A stretch of 64,000 bases of DNA from an uncultured Oscillospiraceae bacterium (GCA_934591745.1 CAKTPQ010000004.1:4485-68484), one strand, 5' to 3'; positions 51,160 through 60,763 are shown, counted from the stretch's first letter. Notes: generated from the letters alone by a model not told the origin. Numbers and translations are program-made.

Positions 51160-52104
51160 TCAGCATACGCCGGCGGCGGTGAGGAATTCTGTCGCATTTT
51201 GGAGAGCCTGCGGAAAATCAGGCTCTTTTCCCCACAGGATCCAGTAGATATCGGGATTTCGCCGCAGCCATGTCAGCTGCCGCTTGGCGTACTGCCGGGA
51301 GCGGAGCTTGACCTCCTCCACGGCCTCCGCCTCGGTGGCCGTCCCGTCGGCCACCGCCAGAAACTGTTTGAATCCGATGGCCTGCAGGGCTGTGGCGTCC
51401 CTGGGCAGACCGCTGTCCAGCAGCCGCCGCACCTCGCCCAGCAGGCCCTGTGCCACCATGGCGTCCACCCGCCGGTCAATGCGGTCCCGCAGGTCCTGCC
51501 GGTCCTGAAAGCTCAGCCCGATATACAGCGCGTCGTACCGGTCGGGGGCCTCCCGGCTTTTCCGGTCGTGCTCGCTGATGGTTTCTCCCGTCTCGCGGTA
51601 GACCTCCAGCGCCCGCAGGATGCGCTTTTCATCCCGTAGGTGCAGCCGCGCCGCCGTTTCCGGGTCGACCTGCGCCAGCTCCGCCAGCAGCGCCGCCGCG
51701 CCCTCTTGGGCCAGCCGCTGCTGCAATTCCCGGCGCACCGCGCCGCCCTGCTGCCCGGCGGCAAATGTATGGCCCCGCACCAGCGCGTCCAGATACAGCC
51801 CGGTGCCGCCCACCAGAACGGGCAGCTTACCCCGGCGCAGGATATCCTGTATGCACCGGTCGGCCTCCTCCGTGAACCGGGACACCGACCAGTTCTCCGC
51901 CGGGTCGGCCACGCCGATCATGTGGTGGGGCACGCCCTCCATTTCAGCCGGTGTGGGGGCGGCGGTGCCGATCTCCATGCCCCGGTAGATCTGCATGGAG
52001 TCCACGGACACCACCTCGCCGTTGAAGCGCACGGCCAGCGCCGCGCCCATTTTCGTCTTGCCCGACGCGGTAGGGCCCACCACGCAGACAACCCGCTGTG
52101 CCAT
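51160..52104 (-). CDS. miaA: tRNA dimethylallyltransferase MiaA
   Basis: Adds an isopentenyl group to A37 of tRNAs reading U-starting codons; MiaB then methylthiolates it. 314 residues with P-loop [16 protein letters not shown] at 6-21, [14 protein letters not shown] and [17 protein letters not shown] at 52104 (GGGAGGTG upstream). It is between mutL and hfq. Its partner miaB is in the same gene run, three genes upstream. Confidence 0.96.
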   Translation of the reverse strand: MAQRVVCVVGPTASGKTKMGAALAVRFNGEVVSVDSMQIYRGMEIGTAAPTPAEMEGVPHHMIGVADPAENWSVSRFTEEADRCIQDILRRGKLPVLVGGTGLYLDALVRGHTFAAGQQGGAVRRELQQRLAQEGAAALLAELAQVDPETAARLHLRDEKRILRALEVYRETGETISEHDRKSREAPDRYDALYIGLSFQDRQDLRDRIDRRVDAMVAQGLLGEVRRLLDSGLPRDATALQAIGFKQFLAVADGTATEAEAVEEVKLRSRQYAKRQLTWLRRNPDIYWILWGKEPDFPQALQNATEFLTAAGVC

Positions 52105-52130
52105 TGCGTCACCTCCCGTATGCCAAGGGG

Positions 52131-54173
52131 TCACGCCCGCTTGAACATCTTCTCCACCTCGTATTTCCGCAGCTTCACCGCCACGGGCCTGCCGTGGGGG
52201 CAGTACCGGATAGCCCCGGACTGCACCTGCTTCACCAGCGCCGCCAGCTCGGCGGCGTCGGTGGTCATGCCCGCCTTGATGGCGGACTTGCACGCCATGG
52301 TGTGCAGCAGCTCGTCCCGCGAACCATCGGGGTCAGTCCGCTGCAAAAGCAGCTTCCGGGCCAGCTCCTCCAGCGTGGCGGCGGCGTCCTCCGCCCGTAT
52401 GTAGTCGGGGATCTCCCGCACCAGTACGGTGCTGTCTCCGAAGTCCTCGCACAGAAAGCCGTACCCGGCCAGCACGTCCAGCTGCTCCAGCACCGCGCCG
52501 TACTCCTCGGCGGTCAGCGTCACGGCAGCGGGGGTCAGCAGCTGCTGTGCCATGGGCGGCACCGGATCCGCCTTCAGCGCGTCAAAGCGGATGCGCTCGT
52601 GGGCGGCGTGCTTGTCGATGAGCCACACGTTCTGCGCTCCGTCCTCGCAGATGATATAGGTTTTCAGAACCTCGCCGGCGATGCGCCACGGCGTATCGCC
52701 CAGCTCTGCCTCCTCCGGCATATCCAGCGCCTGCTGGACGTGTCCGGCGTTCTCCGGTGCGCCGCATTCGGCGGCATACCCGGCCTGTGAAGCCTCTGCC
52801 TTCGGCGCCATGGCGGGCACCGTGTCCTCCGCCTTCGCGGCTTCTCCAGCGGGCGCGTCCCCCGCCTCCGGCGGCGTGATGCGGTAAACAACGCCCTCCC
52901 GTCCGCTGGGGACGGTGAAGGCTTTCCCGGCCTCCGGTGCGGCGTCCCGCACCTGCCATACGTCGCCCTGCGGCGCAGCGACAGGCTGTACCGTTTCGCG
53001 TGGCGTCTGCACCGTCGGCGCGGCGGGCGCAAAACGGTTGACCGTCGGGCTGCCAGCTCCGGCGGAGCCGACGGGTCTGCCGCTGACAAAGGGCAGCCGG
53101 ACGCCGGGCGCGGGCGTCTTTTCCCGGAACTCCTGGGCGCTCATGGCCCGATAGAAGGGCTCTTTCTCTGCGGCGGCAGGCTGGCCCTCCCGGTCCAGCG
53201 CGTCCTTCACGGTGTAGTGCACCGCGTCGAACACGGTCTTGTCAGATACGAATTTCACCACGGTCTTGGCCGGGTGGACGTTGACGTCCACCTCGTTCAC
53301 CGGCAGCGTGATGTGCAGGACGCAGCCGGGGAACTTCCCCTTCAGCAGCCGGTTGCGGTAGGCCTCCTCCACAGCGGCGGACAGAAGCTGGCTCTTGACC
53401 AGCCGCCCGTTGACGAAAAACAGCTGGCGGCCACGGGTGCCGTGTCCGGCCAGGGGCTTTGTGACGAAGCCCTCCACCCGCACGGTGCCGCCGCTGCCGC
53501 TGACGGGCATCAGCCCGGCGGCAAAGTCCCGGCCCAGCGCGGCGTAAATGGCGGACAGCAGCTGCCCGTCGCCGGGGGTGTGGAGGATCTCCTGCCCGTC
53601 CCGCAGCAGCTTGAAGGACACGTCCGGGTGGCTCAGCGCCAGCTGGGTCACCACACCGGCGGCGGCGGCTCCCTCAGCGGAGTCCTTCTTCATAAACTTC
53701 ATCCGGGCGGGGGTGTTGTAAAACAGATCCCGGACGCAGACAGTGGTGCCGTCAGGGCACCCGGCCTCGCTGACAGTCTCCGGCACGCCGCCCTCCAGAT
53801 GGAGCATGGCGCCGCAGTCCGCGCCGGCCGGCCGGGAGAAGATGTCCACCCGCGACACGGCGGCGATGGCGGCCAGCGCCTCGCCTCGGAAGCCCAGGGT
53901 GCCGATGGCGGCCAGATCCTCCGGGCGGCGGAGCTTGCTGGTGGCGTGGCGCAGGAAGGCGGTGGGCAGCTGCTCCGGCGCGATGCCGCAGCCGTTGTCC
54001 GTGATGCGGATATAGGTCAGGCCGCCCCGCTCCAGCTCCGCCGAGATGGCGGAGGCGCCGGCGTCCAGCGCGTTTTCCAGAAGCTCCTTGCACACGGAGG
54101 CGGGACGTTCCACCACCTCGCCGGCGGCGATGAGGTCGGCAAGGTGCGGGGGCAGCTGTTGGATCTGGGGCAT
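52131..54173 (-). CDS. mutL: DNA mismatch-repair protein MutL
   Basis: GHKL ATPase and latent endonuclease, 680 residues. ATPase motifs: ELLENALDAGAS, DNGCGI, TLGFRGEAL. The C-terminus has LIDKHAAHERIRFD, a variant of the endonuclease motif DQHA(x)2E(x)4E (Lys for Gln, final Asp for Glu), and CPHGRP near the end. This points to a mutH-less nicking MutL, but whether the variant is active is unknown. It lies downstream of mutS across a 129-base gap with a long palindrome. Confidence 0.96.
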   Translation of the reverse strand: MPQIQQLPPHLADLIAAGEVVERPASVCKELLENALDAGASAISAELERGGLTYIRITDNGCGIAPEQLPTAFLRHATSKLRRPEDLAAIGTLGFRGEALAAIAAVSRVDIFSRPAGADCGAMLHLEGGVPETVSEAGCPDGTTVCVRDLFYNTPARMKFMKKDSAEGAAAAGVVTQLALSHPDVSFKLLRDGQEILHTPGDGQLLSAIYAALGRDFAAGLMPVSGSGGTVRVEGFVTKPLAGHGTRGRQLFFVNGRLVKSQLLSAAVEEAYRNRLLKGKFPGCVLHITLPVNEVDVNVHPAKTVVKFVSDKTVFDAVHYTVKDALDREGQPAAAEKEPFYRAMSAQEFREKTPAPGVRLPFVSGRPVGSAGAGSPTVNRFAPAAPTVQTPRETVQPVAAPQGDVWQVRDAAPEAGKAFTVPSGREGVVYRITPPEAGDAPAGEAAKAEDTVPAMAPKAEASQAGYAAECGAPENAGHVQQALDMPEEAELGDTPWRIAGEVLKTYIICEDGAQNVWLIDKHAAHERIRFDALKADPVPPMAQQLLTPAAVTLTAEEYGAVLEQLDVLAGYGFLCEDFGDSTVLVREIPDYIRAEDAAATLEELARKLLLQRTDPDGSRDELLHTMACKSAIKAGMTTDAAELAALVKQVQSGAIRYCPHGRPVAVKLRKYEVEKMFKRA

Positions 54174-54275
54174 AGGGGAGGGCCTCCTTTCAAGGGCGGT
54201 GGCCGTGCCGTCCGCTGGACGGCACGGAAGAATTTCCGGATAATTTCATGATGACTTCCTGTTTGCTTCAGGATA

Positions 54276-54301
54276 GCTTCATCATGCATGCATGATGAAG
54301 C
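54276..54301. repeat. Perfect 26-bp palindrome between mutS and mutL
   Basis: Half-site GCTTCATCATGCA followed by its exact complement, one base beyond the mutS stop. In RNA it forms an 11-bp hairpin with a CATG loop. There is no T run, so a normal terminator is unlikely. Related TTCATGATGA sequence lies at about 54245. Confidence 0.7.
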
Positions 54302-54302
54302 G

Positions 54303-56897
54303 TCAGCTGAGACGCTTTTTCAGGTCGTACAGCAGGTTCAGCGCCTCCAGCGGGCTGAGGGAATCCACCTGCGTCCGGCGGATGATGTCCGCCGTTTCGC
54401 TCTCGGCCATGGCGGCCAGTGACAGCTGATCGTCCGGCGCGGCGGCGGGAGCGGGGCGGCCGGACTGGCTCTCCAGCTCCTCCAGAATAGCCCGGGCGCG
54501 CTTGAGGACGCTGTCCGGCAGCCCCGCCAGCTTGGCCACCTCAATGCCGTAGCTGCGGTCGGCGCCGCCGGGGATGATCTTGCGCAGGAAGATGATGTCC
54601 TCGCCCCGGGCGCGGACCGCGATATTGTAGTTGCGGACGTTGGGCAGCGTCTGCTCCAGCGCCGTCAGCTCGTGGTAGTGGGTGGCGAACAGCGTCTTGG
54701 CCTTCAGCTTTTCGGCGCAGTGCTCCAGCACCGCCCGGGCAATGGACATCCCATCGAAGGTAGAGGTGCCGCGGCCGATCTCGTCCAGAATGAGCAGGCT
54801 GTTCTTGGTGGCGGTGCGGAGGATATCGGACACCTCCGTCATCTCCACCATAAAGGTGGACTGTCCGGCGGACAGGTCGTCGCTGGCGCCGATGCGGGTG
54901 AAGATGCGGTCCACCACGCCGATGTGGGCGTCGTGGGCGGGGACAAAGCTGCCCACCTGCGCCATCAGCACGATCAGCGCCACCTGCCGCATATAGGTGG
55001 ACTTACCGGCCATGTTGGGGCCGGTGATGATGCTGACCCGATCCTCCTTGGCGCCCATCAGGGTGTCGTTGGGGACGAACAGGGCATCGGAGCGCATTTT
55101 CTCCACCACCGGATGCCGTCCGGCCTGAATTTCGATGACACCGGACTCGTCCACACAGGGCCGGCAGTAGTTGTTCTTCGCCGCCACGGCGGCAAAAGAG
55201 CAAAGCGTATCCAGCTGGGCGATAAGGGACGCGGCCAGCTGCACGCGGGTGACGGACTCCGCCAGCTTGGCGCGCAGGGCGGAGAACAGCTCGTATTCCA
55301 GCGCGGCGTCCCGATCCTTGGCGGTGAGGACGTCGTGCTCCAGATCCTTCAGCTCCTGGGTGATGTAGCGCTCGCCGTTGACCAGCGTCTGCTTGCGGAT
55401 ATAGTGGTCAGGCACCTGATCCTTAAAGGAGTTGGATACCTCGATGTAGTAGCCGAATACCTTGTTGTAGCCGATCTTCAGGGTGCGGATGCCGGTCTTT
55501 TCCTTCTCCTCCGCCTCCATCTGCGCCAGAAAGCTCTTGCCGCCATGGAGGATGCTCCGCAGACGATCTACCTCCGGGTCGAAGCCGTCCCGGATCATCT
55601 CGCCCTCCCGGACGGAGAACGGCGGCTCGTCCACCAACGTCTGGCCGATGAGAGCGGCCAGATCGTTGAGGTCCTCCAGCTGCTGATCCAGCTGGTGCAG
55701 CGCACCGGAGGGGAAGGCGGCCAGCTGCGCCTTGACGGCGGGCAGCCGCTCCATGGAGGCCCGGAGGGACACCAGATCCCGCCCGCCGGCGGAGCCATAG
55801 ACCACCCGGCCGATGAGCCGCTCCATATCGGCGATGCCGCTGAGAGCCAGTATCAGCTCCTCCCGGGCCACGGTGTGCTCCGCCAGTGCCGCCACAGCGT
55901 TCAGCCGCCGGTCAATGGCGGCCACGTCCACCAGCGGCTGCTGGAGCCATGCCCGCAGGTTGCGGGCGCCCATGGCGGTCTTTGTCTTGTCCAGCACCCA
56001 CAGCAGGCTGCCCCGCTTCTCCTTGCCCCGCAGCGTCTCCGTCAGCTCCAGATTGCGGCGGGCGGTGAGGTCCAGCTCCATGTACTGCCCGGTGCGGTAC
56101 CATGTCAGCTGGTCGAGGTGACCCAGATCGGTCTTTTGCGTCTCATAGAGATACCCCAGCAGACCGCCCAGCGCCAGCAGCGGCGTCATGTTGTCCCGTG
56201 GCAGGCGCTCCAGCGCCTCCTGCCCGAACTGGGTGCGTACCTTTTTCTCCGCGTCCTCCGGGGTGAACCGGGCGGCGGACAGCTTTTCCATGTGGCAGGA
56301 AAAGCGCTCCTGCATCGTCCGGTGCAGCGTCTCATCAAAATAGGCGGCCTCGTTCATCACCGCCTCGGCGGGGGCGAACCGCCCCAGCTCATTGAGCAGG
56401 GCGCGGACCCGGTCAGGGCCGGTGAACACCGTGGCCTGCGCCTTGCCGGTGGACACGTCGCAGGCGCACAGTCCCGCGCCGGTATCGTCCAGATACACGC
56501 CGCACAGATAGTTGCTGCGCTCGGCGCTGAGGCAGGACTCGTCGATGACGGTGCCGGGGGTGACGACGCGGATGATGTCCCGCTTCACCAGCCCTTTGGA
56601 GGCGGCGGGGTCCTCCGTCTGCTCGCAGATGGCCACCTTGTAGCCCTTGGCGATAAGACGGGCGATATAGGCGTCAGAGGCGTGGTAGGGGATGCCGCAC
56701 ATGGGGATCTTGTCGTCAAAGGACTTGTTCTTGTCCTTGTCCCGGGTGGTCAGGGCCAGATCCAGCTCACGGGACGCCGTGCGGGCGTCGGGGCCGAACA
56801 TCTCGTAGAAGTCGCCCAGACGGAAAAACAGGATGGAGTCGGGATTCTGCTCCTTGATCTCCATGTACTGGCGCATCATGGGGGTCAGCTCAGCCAT
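54303..56897 (-). CDS. mutS: DNA mismatch-repair protein MutS
   Basis: Mismatch-recognition ATPase, 864 residues, full length. The N-terminal mismatch-binding motif DFYEMFGPD (Phe-x-Glu-type) lies near residue 27. Walker A is GPNMAGKSTYMRQVAL, Walker B LLILDEIGRGTSTFDG, and the helix-turn-helix dimer contact is at the end. It starts after miaB with a 22-base gap. Confidence 0.97.
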   Translation of the reverse strand: MAELTPMMRQYMEIKEQNPDSILFFRLGDFYEMFGPDARTASRELDLALTTRDKDKNKSFDDKIPMCGIPYHASDAYIARLIAKGYKVAICEQTEDPAASKGLVKRDIIRVVTPGTVIDESCLSAERSNYLCGVYLDDTGAGLCACDVSTGKAQATVFTGPDRVRALLNELGRFAPAEAVMNEAAYFDETLHRTMQERFSCHMEKLSAARFTPEDAEKKVRTQFGQEALERLPRDNMTPLLALGGLLGYLYETQKTDLGHLDQLTWYRTGQYMELDLTARRNLELTETLRGKEKRGSLLWVLDKTKTAMGARNLRAWLQQPLVDVAAIDRRLNAVAALAEHTVAREELILALSGIADMERLIGRVVYGSAGGRDLVSLRASMERLPAVKAQLAAFPSGALHQLDQQLEDLNDLAALIGQTLVDEPPFSVREGEMIRDGFDPEVDRLRSILHGGKSFLAQMEAEEKEKTGIRTLKIGYNKVFGYYIEVSNSFKDQVPDHYIRKQTLVNGERYITQELKDLEHDVLTAKDRDAALEYELFSALRAKLAESVTRVQLAASLIAQLDTLCSFAAVAAKNNYCRPCVDESGVIEIQAGRHPVVEKMRSDALFVPNDTLMGAKEDRVSIITGPNMAGKSTYMRQVALIVLMAQVGSFVPAHDAHIGVVDRIFTRIGASDDLSAGQSTFMVEMTEVSDILRTATKNSLLILDEIGRGTSTFDGMSIARAVLEHCAEKLKAKTLFATHYHELTALEQTLPNVRNYNIAVRARGEDIIFLRKIIPGGADRSYGIEVAKLAGLPDSVLKRARAILEELESQSGRPAPAAAPDDQLSLAAMAESETADIIRRTQVDSLSPLEALNLLYDLKKRLS

Positions 56898-56919
56898 GCG
56901 GATACCTCCTTGGAAAAAT

Positions 56920-58332
56920 TCAAATCAGTTGGCCGAACAGCGCCCATGTGTTGCTGTCGGTGATCTTTACGTCGCGGTAGGTGCCGATCGCGGCTCGGTC
57001 GCCCACCAGATGCACCAGCCGTCCCCCGGCGGTGCGGGCCGTCAGCGGCCAGCGGCTGTCGTCGCTCTCGCCGTCGATGAGACAGCGCAGGGTGTCGCCC
57101 ACATACCCGGCGTGGATCTCCTCGGAGATCTTGTTCTGGGCGTCGCAGAGACGGTCGAACCACTTCTGCTTTTCGGCGCGGGGTACGGGGTCGTCCATCT
57201 TGGCGGCGGGGGTGCCGGGACGGGGGGAGAAGATGAAGGTGAACAGGGCGTCGAAGCGCACCTCCTCCACCAGCGCCACCGTCTCCATGGCCTCGGCCTC
57301 CGTCTCGCCGGGGAAGCCGATGATCACATCGCTGGTCAGCACCAGATCGGGCATGACCTTCCGGGCGTAGGTGATGAGATCCAGATATTTGGCCCGGTCG
57401 TAGGGCCGGTTCATGGCCCGCAGCACCCGGTCGCAGCCGGACTGCACCGGCAGGTGCAGCTGCTTGGCCACGTGCTTGCAGCGCGCCATGGTGTCGAACA
57501 GCTTGTAGCTGGCGTCCTTGGGCTGGGAGGACATGAAGCGGAGAAGATAGTCCCCCTCGATCTTGTCCAGCTCACCTAAAAGGTCGGCAAAGTCCCACGG
57601 TGTATCCAGATCCTTGCCGTAGGAGTTGACGTTCTGCCCCAGCAGGGTGATCTCCTTGTACCCCTCGGCGGCCAGCTGGCGCACCTCCTCGAGGATGCGC
57701 GCCGGCTCGCGGCTGCGCTCCCGGCCCCGCACATAGGGGACGATGCAGTAGGAGCAGAAGTTGTTGCAGCCGTACATGATGGACACCCACGCACGGGTGC
57801 GGCCCTCCCGCACCACCGGCATACCCTCGGCAATGGAGCCGTGCTCATCCTCCACGGAGAACACGCGGCCCCGGCGGGTATAGACCTGATAGAGAAGCTC
57901 CGGGAACTTCCACAGCGCCTGGGGGCCGAATACCAGATCCACATGGCGGTAGGACTGGCGTACCTTCTCCGCCACCTCCGGGCGCTGGGCCATGCAGCCG
58001 CACAGGCAGATGATCTGCTCCGGGTTGGCCTTTTTCGTATGGGTCAGCGCGCCCAGCGTGCCGTAGACCCGCTTTTCCGCGTGGTCGCGGATGGCGCAGG
58101 TGTTCAGCACCACGATGTCCGCCTCCTCCGGCGCGGTGACGAATGTGCAGCCCATGGCCTCCAGCATGCCCATGATGTGCTGGCTGTCCGCCACGTTCTG
58201 CTGGCAGCCGAAGGTGTCTACCAGCGCACGGACGGGCTTGCCCCGCTGGGCGTGCAGCTCCTGTATTTTCCGTTCAAAATCCCGCTGGCGGAGCGTCTGC
58301 TCCTCCGGGATCAATACCTGTTTTCTGTCCAA
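56920..58332 (-). CDS. miaB: tRNA-2-methylthio-N6-dimethylallyladenosine synthase MiaB
   Basis: Radical SAM methylthiotransferase, 470 residues. The N-terminal UPF0004 domain has DTFGCQQNVADSQ with three cluster cysteines (also CAIRD, CGCMAQ). The SAM cluster is CNNFCSYC. A C-terminal TRAM domain ends the protein. First gene of the miaB-mutS-mutL-miaA-hfq run. A good promoter lies upstream. Confidence 0.96.
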   Translation of the reverse strand: MDRKQVLIPEEQTLRQRDFERKIQELHAQRGKPVRALVDTFGCQQNVADSQHIMGMLEAMGCTFVTAPEEADIVVLNTCAIRDHAEKRVYGTLGALTHTKKANPEQIICLCGCMAQRPEVAEKVRQSYRHVDLVFGPQALWKFPELLYQVYTRRGRVFSVEDEHGSIAEGMPVVREGRTRAWVSIMYGCNNFCSYCIVPYVRGRERSREPARILEEVRQLAAEGYKEITLLGQNVNSYGKDLDTPWDFADLLGELDKIEGDYLLRFMSSQPKDASYKLFDTMARCKHVAKQLHLPVQSGCDRVLRAMNRPYDRAKYLDLITYARKVMPDLVLTSDVIIGFPGETEAEAMETVALVEEVRFDALFTFIFSPRPGTPAAKMDDPVPRAEKQKWFDRLCDAQNKISEEIHAGYVGDTLRCLIDGESDDSRWPLTARTAGGRLVHLVGDRAAIGTYRDVKITDSNTWALFGQLI

Positions 58333-58382
58333 GTCGGGCCTCCCTGCCCCGGTGTCGGTACGGGGCGATATTTGAATACTGT

Positions 58383-58411
58383 ATTATACCACGCGGCGCC
58401 GTGCAATACAA
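58383..58411 (-). promoter_or_regulatory. Putative promoter of the miaB-mutSL-miaA-hfq operon
   Basis: Minus strand TTGTAT, 17-base spacer, TATAAT, about 50 bases before the miaB ATG. Confidence 0.6.
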
Positions 58412-58430
58412 GAAAGCCGCGGAATAAAAG

Positions 58431-58459
58431 TTGCAAACGGCGGGCAGATGGGATATGAT
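58431..58459 (+). promoter_or_regulatory. Putative lspA-rluD promoter
   Basis: TTGCAA, 17-base spacer, TATGAT, with AAAGGGAGGG later before the ATG at 58490. It diverges from the miaB promoter. Confidence 0.6.
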
Positions 58460-58489
58460 GGGAGGGAATCCAAAAAGGGAGGGTGCCCT

Positions 58490-58978
58490 ATGTGGTATAT
58501 CATAGCGCTGGCGGCCTGCGTGGCGGGCGACCAGCTTTTGAAGTGGTGGGTGGTGTCTCATCTGGAGGTGGGGCAGTCCGCGCCGCTGCTGCCCGGCGTG
58601 GTGCAGCTGACCCGGCTGCACAATACCGGCGCGGCGTGGAGCAGCTTTTCCGGCAAGACCGGGCTGCTGGCCATCGTCACCATTGTGCTGATGCTGGCGG
58701 TGGCGTGGCTGCTGGTGAAAAGGATCGTCCGCCATCCGCTGGGCGTAACGGCGGGGGTGCTCATTCTGGGCGGCGGTATCGGCAACGTCATCGACCGGGT
58801 GTGCCGGGGCTATGTGGTGGATATGTTTGATCTGCAGTTCATCAGCTATCCCATTTTCAATCTGGCGGACTGCTTCGTGGTGGTGGGCGTCATCCTGGGC
58901 GCCGTGTACTACCTGTGGTTCTACGACAAATACGACAGGAAGAAGGAGCCGGGAAATGACGCTGCATCTGAAGGCTGA
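58490..58978 (+). CDS. lspA: Lipoprotein signal peptidase (signal peptidase II)
   Basis: Membrane aspartyl protease that cuts prolipoproteins at the lipobox. 162 residues, four helices. Catalytic aspartates are in GNVIDRVCRGYVVDMFD and FNLADCFVVVG. ATG at 58490. Its end overlaps the rluD start by 23 bases. Confidence 0.95.
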   Translation: MWYIIALAACVAGDQLLKWWVVSHLEVGQSAPLLPGVVQLTRLHNTGAAWSSFSGKTGLLAIVTIVLMLAVAWLLVKRIVRHPLGVTAGVLILGGGIGNVIDRVCRGYVVDMFDLQFISYPIFNLADCFVVVGVILGAVYYLWFYDKYDRKKEPGNDAASEG

Positions 58979-59870
58979 GGCGGCGGATGCCGGTGCGCGG
59001 CTGGACGCCTTTGTGGCGTTCCGCGCCGAGGGGCTGACCCGCTCCCAGGCGGCGCGGTATATCGACGAGGGCCGCGTGACGGTGGACGGGAAGCCCGCCG
59101 CCAAGAGCTGCCGCATCGCCGGCGGCGAGACGGTGACGGTGGACGTGCCGGAGGTGCGGGAGACGGCGGTGGAGGCACAGGACATCCCGTTGGACGTGGT
59201 GTATGAGGACGGGGACGTCATCGTGGTGAACAAGCCAGCGGGGCTGGTGGTCCATCCGGCGCCGGGACACCCGGACGGCACGCTGGTCAACGCGCTGCTG
59301 CACCACTGCGGGCCGTCGCTGTCGGGTATCGGCGGGGAGAAGCGTCCCGGTATCGTCCACCGCATCGACCGGGACACCAGCGGGCTGATCATCGCCGCCA
59401 AGAACGACGCGGCCCATCTGGGGCTCAGCGCCCAGCTCAGCGACCACACGCTGGCCCGGACGTATGAGTGTCTGGTAACGGGAAACCTCCGGGAGGACAG
59501 CGGCATCGTGGACGCGCCCATCGGGCGGCATCCGTCGGATCGGAAGAAGATGGCGGTGGTCGCCGACGGGCGGCCCGCCGTGACACACTGGGAGGTCATT
59601 GCCCGGTATCCGGGGGCGACCCATGTGCGGTGCCGTCTGGAGACGGGGCGCACCCACCAAATTCGGGTGCACATGGCCTACATCGGCCACCCCATTCTGG
59701 GGGATACGGTGTACGGCGCGAAAAAGCCGGTGCCGGGGCTGACAGGCCAGTGTCTCCACGCGGTGGGGCTGCGGTTCATCCATCCCCGCACCGGAGAGCC
59801 GGTGGAGCTGCACTGCCCGCTGCCGGAGGAGTTTCAGGCGCAGCTGCGGAAGCTGGAGAACAAGGCATAA
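58956..59870 (+). CDS. RluA/RluD-family ribosomal large-subunit pseudouridine synthase
   Basis: 304 residues with an S4 domain (TRSQAARYIDEGRVTVDG) and the pseudouridine synthase core with catalytic GIVHRIDRDTSGLI. RTYECLVTG and GRTHQIRVHMAYIGHPI are typical of RluD. Cotranscribed with lspA, as in B. subtilis (ylyB). GGAG lies just before the ATG. A terminator follows. Confidence 0.93.
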   Translation: MTLHLKAEAADAGARLDAFVAFRAEGLTRSQAARYIDEGRVTVDGKPAAKSCRIAGGETVTVDVPEVRETAVEAQDIPLDVVYEDGDVIVVNKPAGLVVHPAPGHPDGTLVNALLHHCGPSLSGIGGEKRPGIVHRIDRDTSGLIIAAKNDAAHLGLSAQLSDHTLARTYECLVTGNLREDSGIVDAPIGRHPSDRKKMAVVADGRPAVTHWEVIARYPGATHVRCRLETGRTHQIRVHMAYIGHPILGDTVYGAKKPVPGLTGQCLHAVGLRFIHPRTGEPVELHCPLPEEFQAQLRKLENKA

Positions 59871-59879
59871 GCGTATAAC

Positions 59880-59920
59880 AGTAAAAGGGAGGACACGCTC
59901 TGCGTGTCCTCCCTTTTACT
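59880..59920. terminator. Long bidirectional terminator, copy 1
   Basis: Perfect stem of 19 bp with TCT loop (inner arm GGGAGGACACGC). Its core recurs at 61328-61372. It ends rluD on plus and overlaps the last codons of the first XRE gene on minus. Confidence 0.85.
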
Positions 59921-60158
59921 GTATTTCCTGCTCCAGCTCATCGAAAACCGGCGCGGCAAAAAATTGGCCCAGCGTCATATCCAGCCCGTCGCACAGCTTT
60001 TTCACCGTGGTAACGGAGACATCCCGGCGGCGCGTGTCCAGCAGGCTGTACACCGTGGAGGGCGTGACGCCGGAAATATTGGCAAGCTCGTTGATCCGGA
60101 TGCCGCGCCGGGTGCAGATGTCCCGCAGACGCACGGCCACCGCGTCCTTTGCCGTCAT
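59916..60158 (-). CDS. XRE-family HTH regulator A
   Basis: 80 residues, single helix-turn-helix domain (VRLRDICTRRGIRINELANISG; VTPSTVYSLL). The C-terminus is acidic (FDELEQEIQ). No sensor domain. It is the last of four tandem HTH genes. Its stop lies inside the downstream terminator stem. Target unknown; a transcriptional repressor or immunity-type role is inferred. Confidence 0.8.
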   Translation of the reverse strand: MTAKDAVAVRLRDICTRRGIRINELANISGVTPSTVYSLLDTRRRDVSVTTVKKLCDGLDMTLGQFFAAPVFDELEQEIQ

Positions 60159-60178
60159 GCCATCACCTCACCGATCTG

Positions 60179-60400
60179 CTATTTCCGCCGTGGATAGGGT
60201 TTCTTTTCATCGGTGAGAAACAGCAGATAATCCACGCTGACGTGGTAAAACTCGGCCAGACGTACCGCCAGCTCCAGCGGCAGGGCGCGCTCGTCCCGCT
60301 CATATTTGGAATACAGGGACTGGTCGCACAGCAGATATTCCGCGACGACCTTCTGGCTGAGGTCTGCGTCCTCCCGCATGTCCCGGATACGCGTTTTCAT
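60179..60400 (-). CDS. XRE-family HTH regulator B
   Basis: 73 residues from the ATG at 60400 (GGTGAT four bases upstream; TTG/GTG/ATG starts further up are weaker). HTH at ADLSQKVVAEYLLCDQSLYSKYE. The ending VSVDYLLFLTDEKKPYPRRK is nearly the same as regulator C, so B and C are paralogues. Confidence 0.75.
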   Translation of the reverse strand: MKTRIRDMREDADLSQKVVAEYLLCDQSLYSKYERDERALPLELAVRLAEFYHVSVDYLLFLTDEKKPYPRRK

Positions 60401-60443
60401 TTGCATCACCAAGGAACATTATAGGGAGAGACGCAGGTTTCTA

Positions 60444-60472
60444 TTGCGATTTTGGACTATATGTCCTATAAT
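60444..60472 (+). promoter_or_regulatory. Plus-strand promoter-like sequence with palindrome in the spacer
   Basis: TTGCGA, 17-base spacer, TATAAT. The spacer holds GGAC-TATAT-GTCC (60454-60466), a possible HTH operator. The direction is antisense to regulator C; no plus-strand gene follows closely. Confidence 0.45.
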
Positions 60473-60523
60473 TAAGAAACGGAAACACCGAAGCTGTGAG
60501 ACAGCTCCGGCGCAGTGCGCAGA

Positions 60524-60763
60524 TCATTTTCTGCGCGGATAGGGCTTCTTTTCATCCGTCAGGCCCAGCAGGTAGTCCACGCTGACGCCGTAAAACGCCG
60601 ACAGGCGGCACAGCACATCCACTGGGTAGTTCAGTGTACCCAGTTCGTACTGACAGTATGTATTCTGCCTGACATTCAGGTATTCCGCGATCTGCTGCTG
60701 CGTGTAGCCGCCGTCCACCCGCAGGCTCCGGATATTCTCATAGCTCAGAACTTCATAACGCAT
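60524..60763 (-). CDS. XRE-family HTH regulator C
   Basis: 79 residues from the ATG at 60763 (a GTG at 60772 is also possible). HTH at GGYTQQQIAEYLNVRQNTYCQYE. Ends VSVDYLLGLTDEKKPYPRRK, paralogous to B. It lies between B and D, all on minus. Confidence 0.78.
   Translation of the reverse strand: MRYEVLSYENIRSLRVDGGYTQQQIAEYLNVRQNTYCQYELGTLNYPVDVLCRLSAFYGVSVDYLLGLTDEKKPYPRRK

Noticed and set aside
54276..54301. Palindrome after mutS as a terminator
   Set aside because: No T run on either side and mutL follows in the same direction.
54672..56963. 763-residue plus-strand ORF over mutS
   Set aside because: Opposite strand of a gene with full MutS motifs; no ribosome site or family match.
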